The notes under the pieces are model-generated. The model did no database searches and was not told the DNA's origin. It saw only the letters and a list, made by a program, of their open reading frames with translations. The translations under genes and the position numbers were made by a program. A stretch of DNA of 64,000 bases from Sarocladium kiliense (taxonomy: Eukaryota; Ascomycota; Sordariomycetes; Hypocreales; Sarocladiaceae): NCBI GenBank assembly GCA_030734395.1, contig JAUZTG010000020.1:558001-622000 (forward strand), given 5' to 3'. Shown here piece after piece: positions 53,596 to 64,000 of the stretch (position 1 is its first letter; the number at the start of each line of letters is the position of its first letter).

Positions 53596-54039
53596 TGAAT
53601 GATAGATACCATAGTGCCTCTGTATGAAATGGGGTTTTCGATGTCATGGCTCAAGGACCACGGTTGTGCTAATAATTACGTCTTTTCTGACAATGACAAA
53701 CTATAATACAATGCTGCCCAAGCCCCCAAGCCCAAGCCTAGTTTTGTAGTCCAGTTCTCCACAGCCTAAGAGTCATACTCAATCATTTCTTGGTCTCCAT
53801 TCCGCTGGTGGCGGGCGGGTTTGTTCATAGTCAGAAGCGATAAGAAATTTGTCCCGCTTATCAATCCCGCGGGGCAAATTATTTTCAGCGTCCCTCCAAA
53901 CGCCCCTCCACCACCACCATCAGCACATCAAGCGACTGACAAGACCACTCCTCATCACCAAGTGCTTCACTTTTTTACCGTCCGAGAAAGAGAGACACGA
54001 AGAGCCTCCAACCCGACGACAATAGACCGGTTGCCCAAC
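53596..54039. promoter_or_regulatory. nmd3: esf2-nmd3 spacer with CGATAAG and CTTATC sites
   Basis: 444 bp containing the nmd3 promoter. CGATAAG at 53838-53844 and CTTATC at 53857-53862 are oppositely oriented GATA-type cores about 180-200 bp before the nmd3 start. CT/CA-rich leader follows. Confidence 0.45.
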
Positions 54040-55671
54040 ATGTCGATGGACCTGGACGATGCTCCCGTCCCCATCGGGTCCATCTCTCAGCAGCCACAGC
54101 AGACGAATGCTACGTAAGTTCCGACTCCTCACCTCTTGTCTACGAGACCTGAACCAAGGCTCAAGATGACTGACTTGTTCTCTTCAAACAGCATTCTCTG
54201 CTGCAACTGTGGCGCTCCGATCGATGGCACCACTGCCGCCAACGCTCTCTGCTACGACTGCGTCAAGCTCACCGTCGATATCTCCCAAGGCGTCCAGCGC
54301 GAAGCCACCCTCCACAACTGCCGTGACTGCGATCGCTGGCTTCTGCCCCCGAACAGCTGGGTCACCGCTGCACTAGAGTCTCGCGAGCTCCTCGCCCTCT
54401 GCCTGAAGAAGCTCCGCGGTCTGAACAAGGTCCGCGTTGTCGACGCCAGCTTCGTCTGGACGGAGCCTCACTCGAGACGTATCAAGGTCAAGCTTACTGT
54501 CCAGGACTCCGTTCAAGATGGTGTCTTGTTGCAGCAGGCTTTTGAGATTGTGTACGTTGTTGCGGGACAGCAATGTCCTGAGTGTGCAAAGTCGTACACG
54601 GCCAACGTGTGGAGGGCCTCGGTTCAGGTCAGACAGAAGGTGGACCACAAGCGCAGCTTCTTGCATCTCGAGCAGCTGATCCTCAAACATGGAGCGCATC
54701 GTGACACTCTCAACATCAAGGAGGCTAAGGATGGTATTGACTTCTTCTTCTCTGCTAAGAACCAGGCAGAGAAGTTCGTCGACTTCCTGAACTCCGTTAT
54801 GCCTGTCAAGGTGAAGCACTCGTCTGAGCTCATCTCCATGGACAGCCACACCATGAAGAAGTCATACAAGTTCACCTCCTCGGCGGAGATTGTCCCCGTC
54901 TGTAAGGACGATCTTGTTGCTCTACCCATCAAGCTCGCAAAGCAGTGCGGCAACATCTCGCCACTGCTCCTCTGCCACAAGATCGGCACCTCCGTCTATC
55001 TCATGGACCCTCAGACCCTCCAGACCACTGATATCAGTTCGGCCATCTACTGGCGCGCACCCTTCCACCCTCTAACCGATGCCCGTGAGCTGGTCGAGTT
55101 CATTGTCATGGATATCGATTCAACTGGCCAGTCAAACGGAAAATGGCATCTCGGCGAAGCCACCGTCGCCCGTGCCAGCGATCTCGGCGTCAACGACAAG
55201 ACCTACTTCACCCGCACCCACCTTGGTCACCTCCTCCAACCCGGTGACTCCGCCATGGGCTACATGGTCACCGGCACCATGTTCAACAACCAAGAATACG
55301 ACGCCATTGAGGCCTCCAACCAATACTCCTCCCTCATTCCCGACGTTGTCCTCGTCAAGAAGCACTACCCCCGCCGCCGTCGCAACCGCCACCGCAACTG
55401 GAAGCTCAAGCGCATGAACAAGGACGAAGGCGAGCTCCTCCCCAAGAAGGCCGACCAGGCGCGTATGGACCAGGAGTACGAGCTGTTCTTGCGGGATGTT
55501 GAGGAGGATGAGGAGCTGAGACAAGCGATGGCGTTGTATAAGAACGAGAAGAAGAGGGCTGAGGAGGAGATGAGCGTGGCGGAGACGGAGGATGGCGATG
55601 ATGAGGCGCCGCATGTGGATATGGAGGAGCTGTTGGATGACTTTGATGAGTTGACGATGCAGGATGCGTAA
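54040..55671 (+). CDS. nmd3: 60S ribosomal subunit export adaptor Nmd3
   Basis: Binds nascent 60S subunits and recruits the exportin Crm1. Exon 1 is 54040-54113 and exon 2 is 54192-55671 (78-nt intron); 517 residues, equal to yeast Nmd3 length. Seen: N-terminal zinc-binding Cys pairs (ILCCNCGAPIDG, ALCYDC, NCRDCDRWLLPP, QQCPECAKSYTANVWRASVQ), the central LKHGAHRDTLNIKEAKDGID, FFFSAKNQAEKFVDFL and VKVKHSSELISMDSH, and a C-terminal basic NLS-like block YPRRRRNRHRNWKLKRM. After it, acidic and hydrophobic stretches fit the leucine-rich export signals (MEELLDDFDELTMQ). All Cys pairs are intact. Confidence 0.96.
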
Positions 55672-55828
55672 AAAGGTGTGGATGGCATTTGAAGGGTTCT
55701 CATATCATGATACATAGTGCTCATGTGGAAGAGTGCAAAGAGGCGTTTGGCGTTGGAAATGAACCGAAAAGTTACAAAGTCAGATATGGCTCTCTCATCA
55801 GTGGTAAAATAGTGACGTTTTCCATGTG

Positions 55829-56946
55829 TTATAAGAAGGATGGCATAGTATCTCGCTGAGGTTTGATCACTGCCTCCGTTCGCCGTAGTTGCTCCTTCGA
55901 CTTCTCTCGTCTTGCCTTTCTCCGCGTGATGCCAAATGGATCATCGTCGTCATCATCAATCTCTACTACAGCGCTGTCCCTTGGTCTTGTTTTCGCCGAA
56001 CCTGTCGTGCGAGGCTTAGCCCTTGATCCGTGGGTAGAAGATTCCGCTTCCGTGGGTGATGCTTCTTCTCGTCTTACAGTGGAAGTCAGCCGTAAGGGAG
56101 GCAATTCCGGCTCATCAGCCGTCTCCTCACCGGCCTCATCGCCGGCCTCTTCTCTCCGCGTCCCTTGGCCTCTCACAATTCTCTCCCGAAACCCAGCCCC
56201 AGCTCTCGTCTTCAACCCCTCCCTCACTAGCCCTCGCCCAATGCTCCTCCTATCCCTCCTCGGACTCTCCAGCAGCCCCATCAACCCGGTCACCGATCCT
56301 TCATCCTCTCCCTCACCCATCACCGACCGTTGTCTCACTTCCCTCTTCCTCACCTCACCCTTTCTTCTCGCCTCTGCAGTCTGCCGACTCCCTGCTACAA
56401 CCGGCCGCTCGATCTCACGAATCGCCGCGGCATTCTGACTCGCTGCGAGTGTGCGTAGACGGGCGTATTCTGCGCGGTGGAGGTGTGTGGTGAACAGGCG
56501 TGCGACAGCGAGGAACTCGTCCTCAACCATACGATACCTGTCGTCACGTTCCACACCCGGTATCATAAGCCTTTAGAGAGGAGTGTCGTCAGCAGGCAAT
56601 AAGATTCTCTTTTAAAAGGCTTTCATGGGGCTCTCACTCTTCTTTTGGCGGCTCCGGTGGTGGTGAAGTCGATGGACTCCTCGTGAAATCTGATCAACCA
56701 CCGACCATCAGCATGCAATCCACGCAGCACCTTAAACAGATATCCAAGTCGAAACACCTCACCTCTGTCAGTGACTCGCTTTTTGCGCGGCGTGACCGGC
56801 AATCTCGTCTGTGTCAAAGGCGACGACGCAACCGGAGCCTCGCGCTTGATGCTCGCCTGCCTGGGACTCTCTCGCTGCTGCTTCAACGACGATGGCGATG
56901 CGGCTTCGGCTGCCTCGGTTTTCTTCCAAGGCAGTCGTCTCGTCAT
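55829..56946 (-). CDS. Unrecognised nuclear-type protein with SUMO-interaction-like motif, 325 aa
   Basis: I do not recognise the family beyond its look of a conserved fungal protein. Exons 56946-56763, 56689-56638 and 55829-56570 are joined by 73- and 67-nt introns; only this splice pattern keeps the frame. Seen: a basic Pro/Ser-rich N-terminus (TRRLPWKK), a Pro-rich joint (STSPPPEPPKEE), then the best-ordered block LMIPGVERDDRYRMVEDEFL and ARLFTTHLHRAEYARLRTLA (about 79-120). A long Arg/Glu-rich disordered region follows, then VVEI followed by six Asp (280-289), a typical SUMO-interaction motif with acidic follower, a basic RRKARREK patch and the end MPSFL. Nuclear location is inferred from these patches. 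The middle exon is 52 nt. Confidence 0.75.
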
Positions 56947-57334
56947 ATCATTTAATGGAACCCATTACACCCTTTTGTAGACTTTAAAATGACTCGGGCG
57001 CTTTTGAGGCTGCTTGTTGGGAGCTTGCCGTCGCGACGCGTGGGAGTGATGTGGGATGAAGTTGGGGCGTTCCACTTTCGTCAACAGCACCGGCCTGTGG
57101 TGTAAGTGAAGGTTCCGCAACGCAAACGTAGCAGCGGGGATCAAAGCTTAGATGTAATAATGGTATTAGAGTTGTTGATATATGGAACCCAATCAGCATT
57201 TGAGAAATCGCAGTCCGCACAAGCGATGATCAGCAGTGCAATAAGGAAACAGGCAAGCTCTTTGTTCGCACTGGTTTTCTATTGTTCGGAACGCTCATAT
57301 GATGCAAGTATTCTAATCCCCATGATCCCATGAT
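56947..57334. other. Intergenic spacer between two minus-strand genes
   Basis: 388 bp: lipase 3' flank is to the right and the promoter of the SIM-type protein is to the left. No gene is seen. Confidence 0.55.
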
Positions 57335-60300
57335 CTACTTCTTCCTCGACCCATCCCCTTTCCCAACGATCTTCTCCGTCCAATTCCAATCCTGCGAAAC
57401 CGTCTTTGCATGCCCCTTGTTCTGTGCCGTCTCCTTGCCTTCCCCGCTCTTCGCAACCCCGGGAGATCGGCTGCCGTCCAACGATCCATCGTTGTCAGTG
57501 TCGTTTTCGCTATCCTGAAAGTCTCGATCGCTCCATGTCGCCGAATCGTACCTATCGATTCCGCGACGGCTTGGAGTGGGAGGCGAAAGGGAGTCAGCAT
57601 GGTCTTTGCGCTCCGAGCCTATCGGTAGAGATGACGTGTTCAGAGCTGGAAGATCGGGAACCTTGTCCAACGCCTCCCGTGCCTCACTGGCTGAGCGCTG
57701 CTCCGGAGACTCTGTTGGTGCCGTGACAAGAATACGACCCGTAGGCACAGACCTTGTTTCTCCTCCGTGTTCGTCCGGTGGCTGCCCGGGGTCCAAAGCA
57801 CGCTCACCCAGATACTCGTCCTCATCACGACTCCTTGCGACGGCTGAATCACTGAAGTGCGCATCCACGATATGCTTAACAACAGGCCATCCATAGGCGT
57901 TGAGGAACATACGGCGGACGATAATGTTGTTGTGCGCGTCCGGCTCTAACTTCACAAGGACCTTCCGCCAGGATAGATCCCGATGGTAGGCTCTGGCAAT
58001 CTTCTCCTCCACGCGCATGTTCGAGCTATCAACAACCTCGTCGGGCTGTCCGTGATGACCGTTGTCATAGTCCTTGGCTGATTCAACTGAATCATCCCTG
58101 TGAGTTGATGGATACGGAGAGGACGTCGAGCTAGACTGTGACGGTTGCGAGGAAGTGGAACCCCTGCTAAAGGCTCGACGCGAAAGGGTGGACTGTCGCT
58201 TCTTCAATGGAGGTGGAGGGATGTCACTAGGGTGATAGACCCTGTCATGGAAGATAGTTCGCGGGCGCTTCGATGGGTCTAGGAGATACTCCACATCCGG
58301 AAGCTTCGGGTTCAAGAGATCCCCTGCAGCCTCAAAGAACGTAGTCCTCGGTGGCGCGTTCATGTGCTCAGACTCGTCATCAAGATCATGACCAGTTGTG
58401 GCCTTTGCGGGTCGAGGCGAGGATGCATCTGGAGAGGGCGGGCCGGTACTGCTGCTATCATCGCTAGGCCTTATCTGACCACTGCGGAAGGCTTTCTGCT
58501 GCTTTTGTGACGTGACCTGTTGTTTGGGCGGTTCGTTGCTCCTGAAGAAGTTGAAGAATCCAGACAAGGGCCCGTTCGCAATCATCTCGCTCGTGTCCGA
58601 CGTGGCGCCTTCTGTATAAGGCGTAGAGGGAGGGTGTTCCAAACTCTGTCGATCGTCCTCTATTACAGCATCATCTGCAGGCTGCGGTACTTGCGATAGA
58701 TTCTTGCCTCTTGGCGTCGTATCCCCAGATACTGGCTGCTCGTCATTGGTTGGAAGCGGTTGGTCCCTCGCCGCCAGGAGCTGCTTCTGTCGTGGGGTAG
58801 CCAGATTCGTCCCAGTCAACTCTGCCCATCCGAAGCCAACCATAGTCTCAACAAGACCTGCATCTCGTCTTGCCTTCTCAACACGGCCGAGGCCATGCCA
58901 GTCCAGGAAGAGAAGACAACTTGTGCGCAGCGGCACAATGCCATCATTGACAACGTTTGAATACGCTGTGCGGTTTCTGAACTTCTTGAGTGCCCTATGA
59001 GCTGGTCCTGTGGGCAGGATACGCAGCAACGGCTTAGACTCTGGCTGTGACTCGCCGTAAACCTTCTTGTGCGCAGTTTCTCCCAGGTTGCCCACAATTG
59101 CACCCCAGCCACTCCGTGCTATCGTTGGGGCCCGCCACGCAAGCCCAAGATCCTTGCCTGTCCTCCCGACAAGTCCGAAGTCCAGGGCAAATCGCACGTA
59201 TACCGGATTTTCATTACTGAGCCCCAAGAATGGAGTTGCGAGGGCGATAAAGTTGATAGGCTTGATAAGCTCGAAGAACTCAGGCGAGTGCTTCTGTATA
59301 TATGCAACAGCGTACGTCTGCACCAGTCCTCCAAGGGAGTGGCCGATGAAGCTGATACTTGTGACGCGATAAGGACGGTCCTGCTTCGCGTGACGGTCTC
59401 GGTGTGCATCCGAATGTATAGTACTGTGTTTGTGTGATGCCTGGATGTCGCTGGCATGTTGGCGGTTGTGAGTGACGGCTTCGACAGCCTCTTTGCCCAT
59501 GGGGAGATACGGCTGGTCTGGGTAGGTCATGGACAGAACATATCTGGCCAATCTTTTCCCGAGATACTTGATGCCTCGCTCTGTCTTCGTTGCATTACCG
59601 CTGTATCCTCGCACAATGACCTCTTCGTCATCTGCATCATCGTCCTCCTCAAGTGTTGCGCTTTGAGTGTCTTCTGCGTCCTGAGAGCCTTTCGGCTCCT
59701 CTTGGCCGTTCTTATCCCCGTCTCTCATTTCGTCTGAATCCTTTGAATCATCATCTTCTGTCTTTTGATCGCCAGGCTTGGCTGAGGACGCACTAGCAGA
59801 TGAAGCTGATGTGCTGGGACGTCCGCGTGCCGCACGCTCCCGTGCTCGCCGTGCCTTTGCATCGACTTTCGCCTTCTTAGCTGCAGCATCGATGCTTTCC
59901 TTCATGAACAGCATGTCGGCACCAAGATTGCTGTGGAGACCGTGCGTAAGGACGACCAGATGTACTTTCTTCTGTTTGCGTGGCTTTGTTTCCTTGTCCT
60001 TCTCTTTCGTCTCCGGATCGCCGGTCTTCGCCATGCTCTCGACTGGTTCGTTCGCTCCATGTCTATGCTTCAAGCGGTGTTCGCCAGCATCATCCCAAGA
60101 TGGCAGTCTTGGTGTGTTCCATAATGCTGCTGTGTCTTCGACCGTGACCTTCACCGCCCTCGAGAACACGCCCTTGGTTTGCGCAGGGTGATGCCCATCC
60201 TTGGCCCCTACACTCTGTTGGTGGTCGACAACCCGTCCGGGCTGAGGCGCCTGCGTCTGATTGCCGACGATGGGCAAGGAAAGACCAAGATTCAGTGACT

Positions 60301-60769
60301 TTTTATCCCTGGCAACAACAATCTCGTACCCCACGGCTGCTGATGTTGAGAATATGACCTGCGACGAGACCTCGATGACCCAACTGGCACACTCATCATC
60401 ATGCTCTGGAGCCTTCCCGAAACCGCCATGGCTTCCCGTCCCGGCTGACTGTCGAATGTTGTCCGGCACAGTCAACTCGCACTCCCACGATCCACCAGCC
60501 TTTACCATTGGCTCAAACTCTGGGACGCCATATCTCCTTGGATCCTCGAACTTCTCGTTCGGGTCGAAGTTGGAGGGCCAAGCGGCCACGGCGAGTGTGT
60601 AAGGACCATGCACAAATGCGGCTCGCAGAGCGATGGCACTGGTATTGCGAATACGGACGTAGAGATGTTCCGGCGAAGGGAGGATGCGGTCTTGTGACGG
60701 TGTGTAGGTGACGTGATAGCGGACGACTTCGCCGATCTTAACACTGCCGACCTGGTGAAGAAGGAGCAT
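57335..60769 (-). CDS. Rog1/Lpl1-type lipase or serine esterase (DUF676), 1144 aa
   Basis: Alpha/beta-hydrolase that probably cleaves acylglycerols or phospholipids on lipid droplets or membranes. Single exon. Seen: an N-terminal C2-like beta domain (VGSVKIGEVVRYHVTYTPS to about residue 150), then the hydrolase domain opening with LVVLTHGLHSNLGADM (272-287), VRGYSGNATKTERGIKYLG, nucleophile Ser478 in SFIGHSLGGLVQTYA, ALATPFLGLSN and the acid-loop region NVVNDGIVPLRTSCLLFLD. The catalytic Ser is intact. An Asp/Glu/Ser-rich insertion (about 300-385) and a disordered C-terminal third rich in Ser/Pro are present, with a final WRKVLVKLEPDAHNNIIVRR segment that recurs in this family. MLLLHQVGSVK gives the family N-terminus, so ATG 60769 is used. 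Confidence 0.9.
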   Translation of the reverse strand: MLLLHQVGSVKIGEVVRYHVTYTPSQDRILPSPEHLYVRIRNTSAIALRAAFVHGPYTLAVAAWPSNFDPNEKFEDPRRYGVPEFEPMVKAGGSWECELTVPDNIRQSAGTGSHGGFGKAPEHDDECASWVIEVSSQVIFSTSAAVGYEIVVARDKKSLNLGLSLPIVGNQTQAPQPGRVVDHQQSVGAKDGHHPAQTKGVFSRAVKVTVEDTAALWNTPRLPSWDDAGEHRLKHRHGANEPVESMAKTGDPETKEKDKETKPRKQKKVHLVVLTHGLHSNLGADMLFMKESIDAAAKKAKVDAKARRARERAARGRPSTSASSASASSAKPGDQKTEDDDSKDSDEMRDGDKNGQEEPKGSQDAEDTQSATLEEDDDADDEEVIVRGYSGNATKTERGIKYLGKRLARYVLSMTYPDQPYLPMGKEAVEAVTHNRQHASDIQASHKHSTIHSDAHRDRHAKQDRPYRVTSISFIGHSLGGLVQTYAVAYIQKHSPEFFELIKPINFIALATPFLGLSNENPVYVRFALDFGLVGRTGKDLGLAWRAPTIARSGWGAIVGNLGETAHKKVYGESQPESKPLLRILPTGPAHRALKKFRNRTAYSNVVNDGIVPLRTSCLLFLDWHGLGRVEKARRDAGLVETMVGFGWAELTGTNLATPRQKQLLAARDQPLPTNDEQPVSGDTTPRGKNLSQVPQPADDAVIEDDRQSLEHPPSTPYTEGATSDTSEMIANGPLSGFFNFFRSNEPPKQQVTSQKQQKAFRSGQIRPSDDSSSTGPPSPDASSPRPAKATTGHDLDDESEHMNAPPRTTFFEAAGDLLNPKLPDVEYLLDPSKRPRTIFHDRVYHPSDIPPPPLKKRQSTLSRRAFSRGSTSSQPSQSSSTSSPYPSTHRDDSVESAKDYDNGHHGQPDEVVDSSNMRVEEKIARAYHRDLSWRKVLVKLEPDAHNNIIVRRMFLNAYGWPVVKHIVDAHFSDSAVARSRDEDEYLGERALDPGQPPDEHGGETRSVPTGRILVTAPTESPEQRSASEAREALDKVPDLPALNTSSLPIGSERKDHADSLSPPTPSRRGIDRYDSATWSDRDFQDSENDTDNDGSLDGSRSPGVAKSGEGKETAQNKGHAKTVSQDWNWTEKIVGKGDGSRKK

Positions 60770-61900
60770 TGTATGGGTCGGCAGGGTAGCGCCCGGCGAT
60801 TACGAGGAGGGAACCGGACACGGAGCGTTTGTCGTAGTCGTTGGCGAGGGGGATTGTCGCGATGAGGTCGTGCACGTGAAGGTGGGATGCGAGCGGCTTC
60901 ACATGTGCGGGGTGTAGTTCTGAATGGCTGCGATGGGGATCATGGTTGTCGCATGTAGAATCGAGTGAGACCAGAGCGTTCGAGAATCCAGGACGGGAGG
61001 CCTCAGATCGAGGAGATGTGCTCGCCGTAGGAGACACAAGTGGGTTGAAGGTATCTGGTCGTGAATGTTTGAGGACAGAGGGAAGACAGGAGTCTCGTGA
61101 CAGACGGTGTTGGGGATTCTGGAGCTCAGGCTCGGCCGCTATGATGTGGGTTCCAGGCACGCAGAGGCACCTGGAGCCAGCCACTGGGATTCGTCGGAGC
61201 CGCTGAACTCAGTGCTGGAGCCCCGGTCTATCCGCGCCACTGGGGATCGTCGCGTGCCCGGCGTCATCGGCTCCTGGCTGGACTGCGACGCTTTTCCTTA
61301 CCTTGCCTGGCCTTACCTGACATTAGTCGCTGTGGGTTGGAATCGTGAGTAAGCCTAAGGGGTAATGACGACAGTTGTTCTTCGGCTTGCTTTCGTCTAC
61401 TTTTGTCTCATCCGTATTTCGAGCAAGAAACATGTTCTGCAGATCTTCCACTTTGGAGGCTTCCAAGCCATTGAACTTAAAGTGTATAACTTGGCACAGG
61501 GTCTAGGCCCACTGCGGCTCCCCAGTTCTCGGATATCAATCCATGATCTATTGAGGCGCGCTCAGTTTATAAACCACCGCAAGGTACAAGCCACTCCCGC
61601 TCTTGCTTCCACTGTCCACCTTCTGCCAGAGGCACGTGACCTTCTTCCCCATATGTCTGTTGCCTCCTTAGGAGCTTTTGTAGGTGCGGTGTAATTGTGA
61701 ACATGGTCTCATTGACTCGTCGTCGAAGGTAGCAAATGTAGTCCTGACCTAGGAATGGCGGATGTAGCAAGTAATACCAGAAGCAAAAGTCGTAGTAAAT
61801 CAGATAGCCAAACCCGTACAGTACATGATACATAACTCCCGAGAAATGCTTGGAGATAATAGTCAAGAACGTTCCCTGGAGACGCCCGATACGCCTAAAT
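60770..61900. other. Intergenic: lipase promoter and RBR 3' flank
   Basis: 1131 bp with no domain-like open frame on either strand. Confidence 0.5.
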
Positions 61901-64000
61901 TCACCTGTCGTCGCCAGCTGTACTCGCTGGCATACCCGGCGCAACATGATAACTCCATTCCGCCACCCTATCCATACCCCGTCCCGGTCCCGTTAGCCCG
62001 GCCAAGGAGGATGACTTGACCTCTGTCGTCGTTGCAGCTACCGCTGATGATGATGATCTTCTTCCCCGCTCCGCTTCAGCAGCTCGCTCTCGCTCATGAG
62101 CCCTGCGGCGGCGTCTCGGTGCATTCACCTCGATTGCCCGCTGCTCGTAGCATTCTAACCCTGGCATCGACACATGAGATGGTGACGATTGCACTGCACT
62201 GTAACGTGTGTCCATTGCGACTGGTGGCGTCGCATACGCATAGCTCTGCATCAGCGTTGGCATGCCTGTCGCAGGAGCCATGCCGCCACTTGGCGGGAGT
62301 CCAGCGTATGTGTACATTGGCGGCGCCGGTGGATACTGTCCCATAGGAGGCACGCTGGTATGATGGACAGGAGCCGGAGGAGCCGGAGGTCTCTCGGCAA
62401 GTCGCTCAGCCAGCCGTCTTTCCATGGAATCTTCTCTCACACCTCGAGCTCTGCTAACATCAGATACGTAGTCGGTGACAGACGCCCTGTCATATGGCGC
62501 TGATAGAGGAGGCACCGACGTGCCGATCATGCTCTGACTCCCCCGCTGGTAATGGTAGTTCATAGGATGGTGCGGTGCGTTGCCTATGCCGACCACCGTT
62601 GGACCGCCACGCATATCATAAGCTCCTGTGGCATACTCGTCGTCGAGGTTCCCGTAGACTCCCATGCGCCGTGCCATATCGACGTCATCTTGCTCTTGCA
62701 ATTGCCGGACATCAATACGACCCTCTTCCTGATAGCTGTGCGCCCTTGGTCTCATTGGCAGTGGTGCGACGCCGAAGCCGGGTATTCCTCGTAGCTCGGG
62801 CGGCATGGGTGGTCCTCCGGCGTGGAAGATGTCGTCAATTCCCCCTCGAGGCGGTACCGGTGCATCGTTCATGTGGCGTCGCCGATCTGCGGCGATGGCC
62901 TCATCGTTGAACCATGGACAATCGCATCCCTTCCACTTTGTCCCACATATCATACAGAACTCTGCACCGCATCGGCTGCGCTTTGTCAGCAGAATTCATC
63001 GTACCACGAGAAGAATAGACGTACCATGTCATGTGATTGCAACCCTCTCGTAATTCGACCATTGCTCTGCATTGATAGCAACGTTGCCATCCTTCATCTT
63101 TCGCTTGAGCGAGGAAGTCGTTGATGGTCTGGTCTTGAGGACAATCAACCGTCTTGTGCCACCGATTGTTGCACCTTGCGCAAACCTTCGTGTCGCAATG
63201 TCCACAACGGGCATACTTCCGTCCCTTCTCACCTTTGATCCTCGAAGGCTTGATGAAGTGTCCACATCGCTTTGCCGGGCAATAGAGGCGGTTCTTGGTT
63301 GTGTACTCCACGAACTTGCGGTTCCAGGTCTTCTTGAAGTGCAAATCGAAGAGCCGCTCAACGTGCTTGGGTTGGATATGGTCTTTGGTGCAGCACTTTG
63401 GTGGCATATGCGTGGAGTCCTCCACAGATAACACGAAGGCTCTCTTAAGACACGCATTGCACATGTGGTGGTCACATTTGAGGTGGGCAGCTTTTTTTAC
63501 CGAAACATCGCTCATACAGATAACACATTCCACTCTATCGTCGTCGTCAGCATTCGAGTGCGTTACACAATACTTGATATACATACCGTTCTGGATGTTT
63601 CGGAGCGCTCTTTTGCGCGGACCCAGAAGCAGCATGTTTGGAGTGCTTCTTAGGAGGTGTCGGGGCCTTGAAGAAACCGCTTAGGACGTTGGTCGGTCGC
63701 CTTACGGACGCAGAACTGCTTCGGCTTGAGGCAACGGTGCTTGCTTTTGGTGAGCGCGGCGTTTCCAGTACGGTCCTACTGGACTGTCCCCCTCTCCTAT
63801 GACTTCTGCGTCGCTACTGTTAGTAGTCTGTCGACGGTAGGGAATAGCATCTTGCGTACCTCTGTGAGCCATGCCGCACACGAGGATCCACCGGAGCCTT
63901 CTCTGTCCTTCGTTGATCTCGCGAATAAAGTGCTGCAGATTGCTCAAGATCGTGGTCGGAATGCTGGCTGAGCGAGCTGTCATCTCTAACTACCAACTCC
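61901..64000 (-). CDS. RBR-type (RING-IBR-RING) E3 ubiquitin ligase, N-terminus beyond the window
   Basis: Visible exons 64000-63860, 63805-63587, 63534-63025 and 62975-61901 encode the last 647 residues; the frame is open through the right edge with no ATG, so the 5' end lies outside. Introns are 54, 52 and 49 nt. Seen in order: disordered basic segment (PTPPKKHSKHAASGS), RING1 VECVICMSDVSVKKAAHLKC with HHMCNACLKRAF, IBR (LYCPAKRCGHF, CGHCDTKVCARCNNRWH), and RING2 RCYQCRAMVELREGCNHMTC with RCGAEFCMICGTKWKGCDCP. RBR enzymes pass ubiquitin through a RING2 Cys thioester. The roughly 330-residue tail after RING2 is Pro/Met/Tyr/Arg-rich and disordered. A 39-nt stretch at 63667-63705 could look like an intron but is open and in frame, so it is kept as coding. 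Confidence 0.9.

Noticed and set aside
63667..63705. 39-nt GT..AG segment as an intron in the RBR gene
   Set aside because: Too short for this genome and fully open in frame (reads PTNVLSGFFK before the next block), so kept as coding.

Overview
This window comes from a filamentous ascomycete (Pezizomycotina). The genes carry short 49-79 nt GT..AG introns with CTAAC/CTGAC-type branch sites. There are pyrimidine-rich leaders upstream of start codons. The gene set (conventional kinesin, SUN-family wall protein, UstYa-like oxidase, cellulose-synthase-like GT2, spherulin-type cupin) is typical of moulds. The class within Pezizomycotina cannot be fixed from the sequence alone. I find 24 protein genes, two of them cut by the window edges (kinesin at the left, an RBR ubiquitin ligase at the right). 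I found no tRNA, rRNA, CRISPR array or recognisable transposon.

Layout. 1-20 kb is mostly conserved cell biology: kinesin-1 (partial), Rad6 ubiquitin-conjugating enzyme, mitochondrial acetyl-CoA acetyltransferase, a GNAT acetyltransferase, the PCI protein Csn12/Thp1, a GPI-type SUN wall protein, a secreted cupin and the mitochondrial ribosome-recycling GTPase Mef2. The divergent SUN and cupin genes are separated by a 3.1 kb gene-free region that carries a cluster of CCGAGTA sites. 20-28 kb starts with a five-exon TVP15 gene. It then becomes a sparse accessory pocket holding an unrecognised 601-aa protein with an acylation N-terminus and three internal repeats, a UstYa/DUF3328-family gene, and a small LEA-like protein. 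28-42 kb holds the DEAD-box helicase Dbp7, a large PPR protein, a cytochrome P450 and phosphomevalonate kinase (Erg8). 42-52 kb holds a small CRIB-like protein, an aldehyde dehydrogenase and a processive GT2 glycosyltransferase, separated by long intergenic regions. 52-64 kb is gene-dense: Esf2 and Nmd3 in tandem, an unrecognised nuclear-type protein with a SUMO-interaction-like motif, a Rog1-type lipase/esterase and the RBR ligase.

Themes. Ribosome production is served by Dbp7 and Nmd3 (60S) and Esf2 (40S). Their proximal promoters share GATAAG-type elements, and Esf2 also has a telomere-like box. Mitochondrial functions include the thiolase, Mef2 and the PPR protein. Cell-surface functions include the SUN protein, the cupin and the GT2 enzyme. 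The most novel items are the triple-repeat acylated protein at 22.3-24.1 kb, the putative small Cdc42/Rac effector at 42.3-42.9 kb, and the SIM-bearing protein at 55.8-56.9 kb. Splice sites were assigned by hand from consensus sites and reading-frame continuity. Every multi-exon model listed sums to an intact frame.
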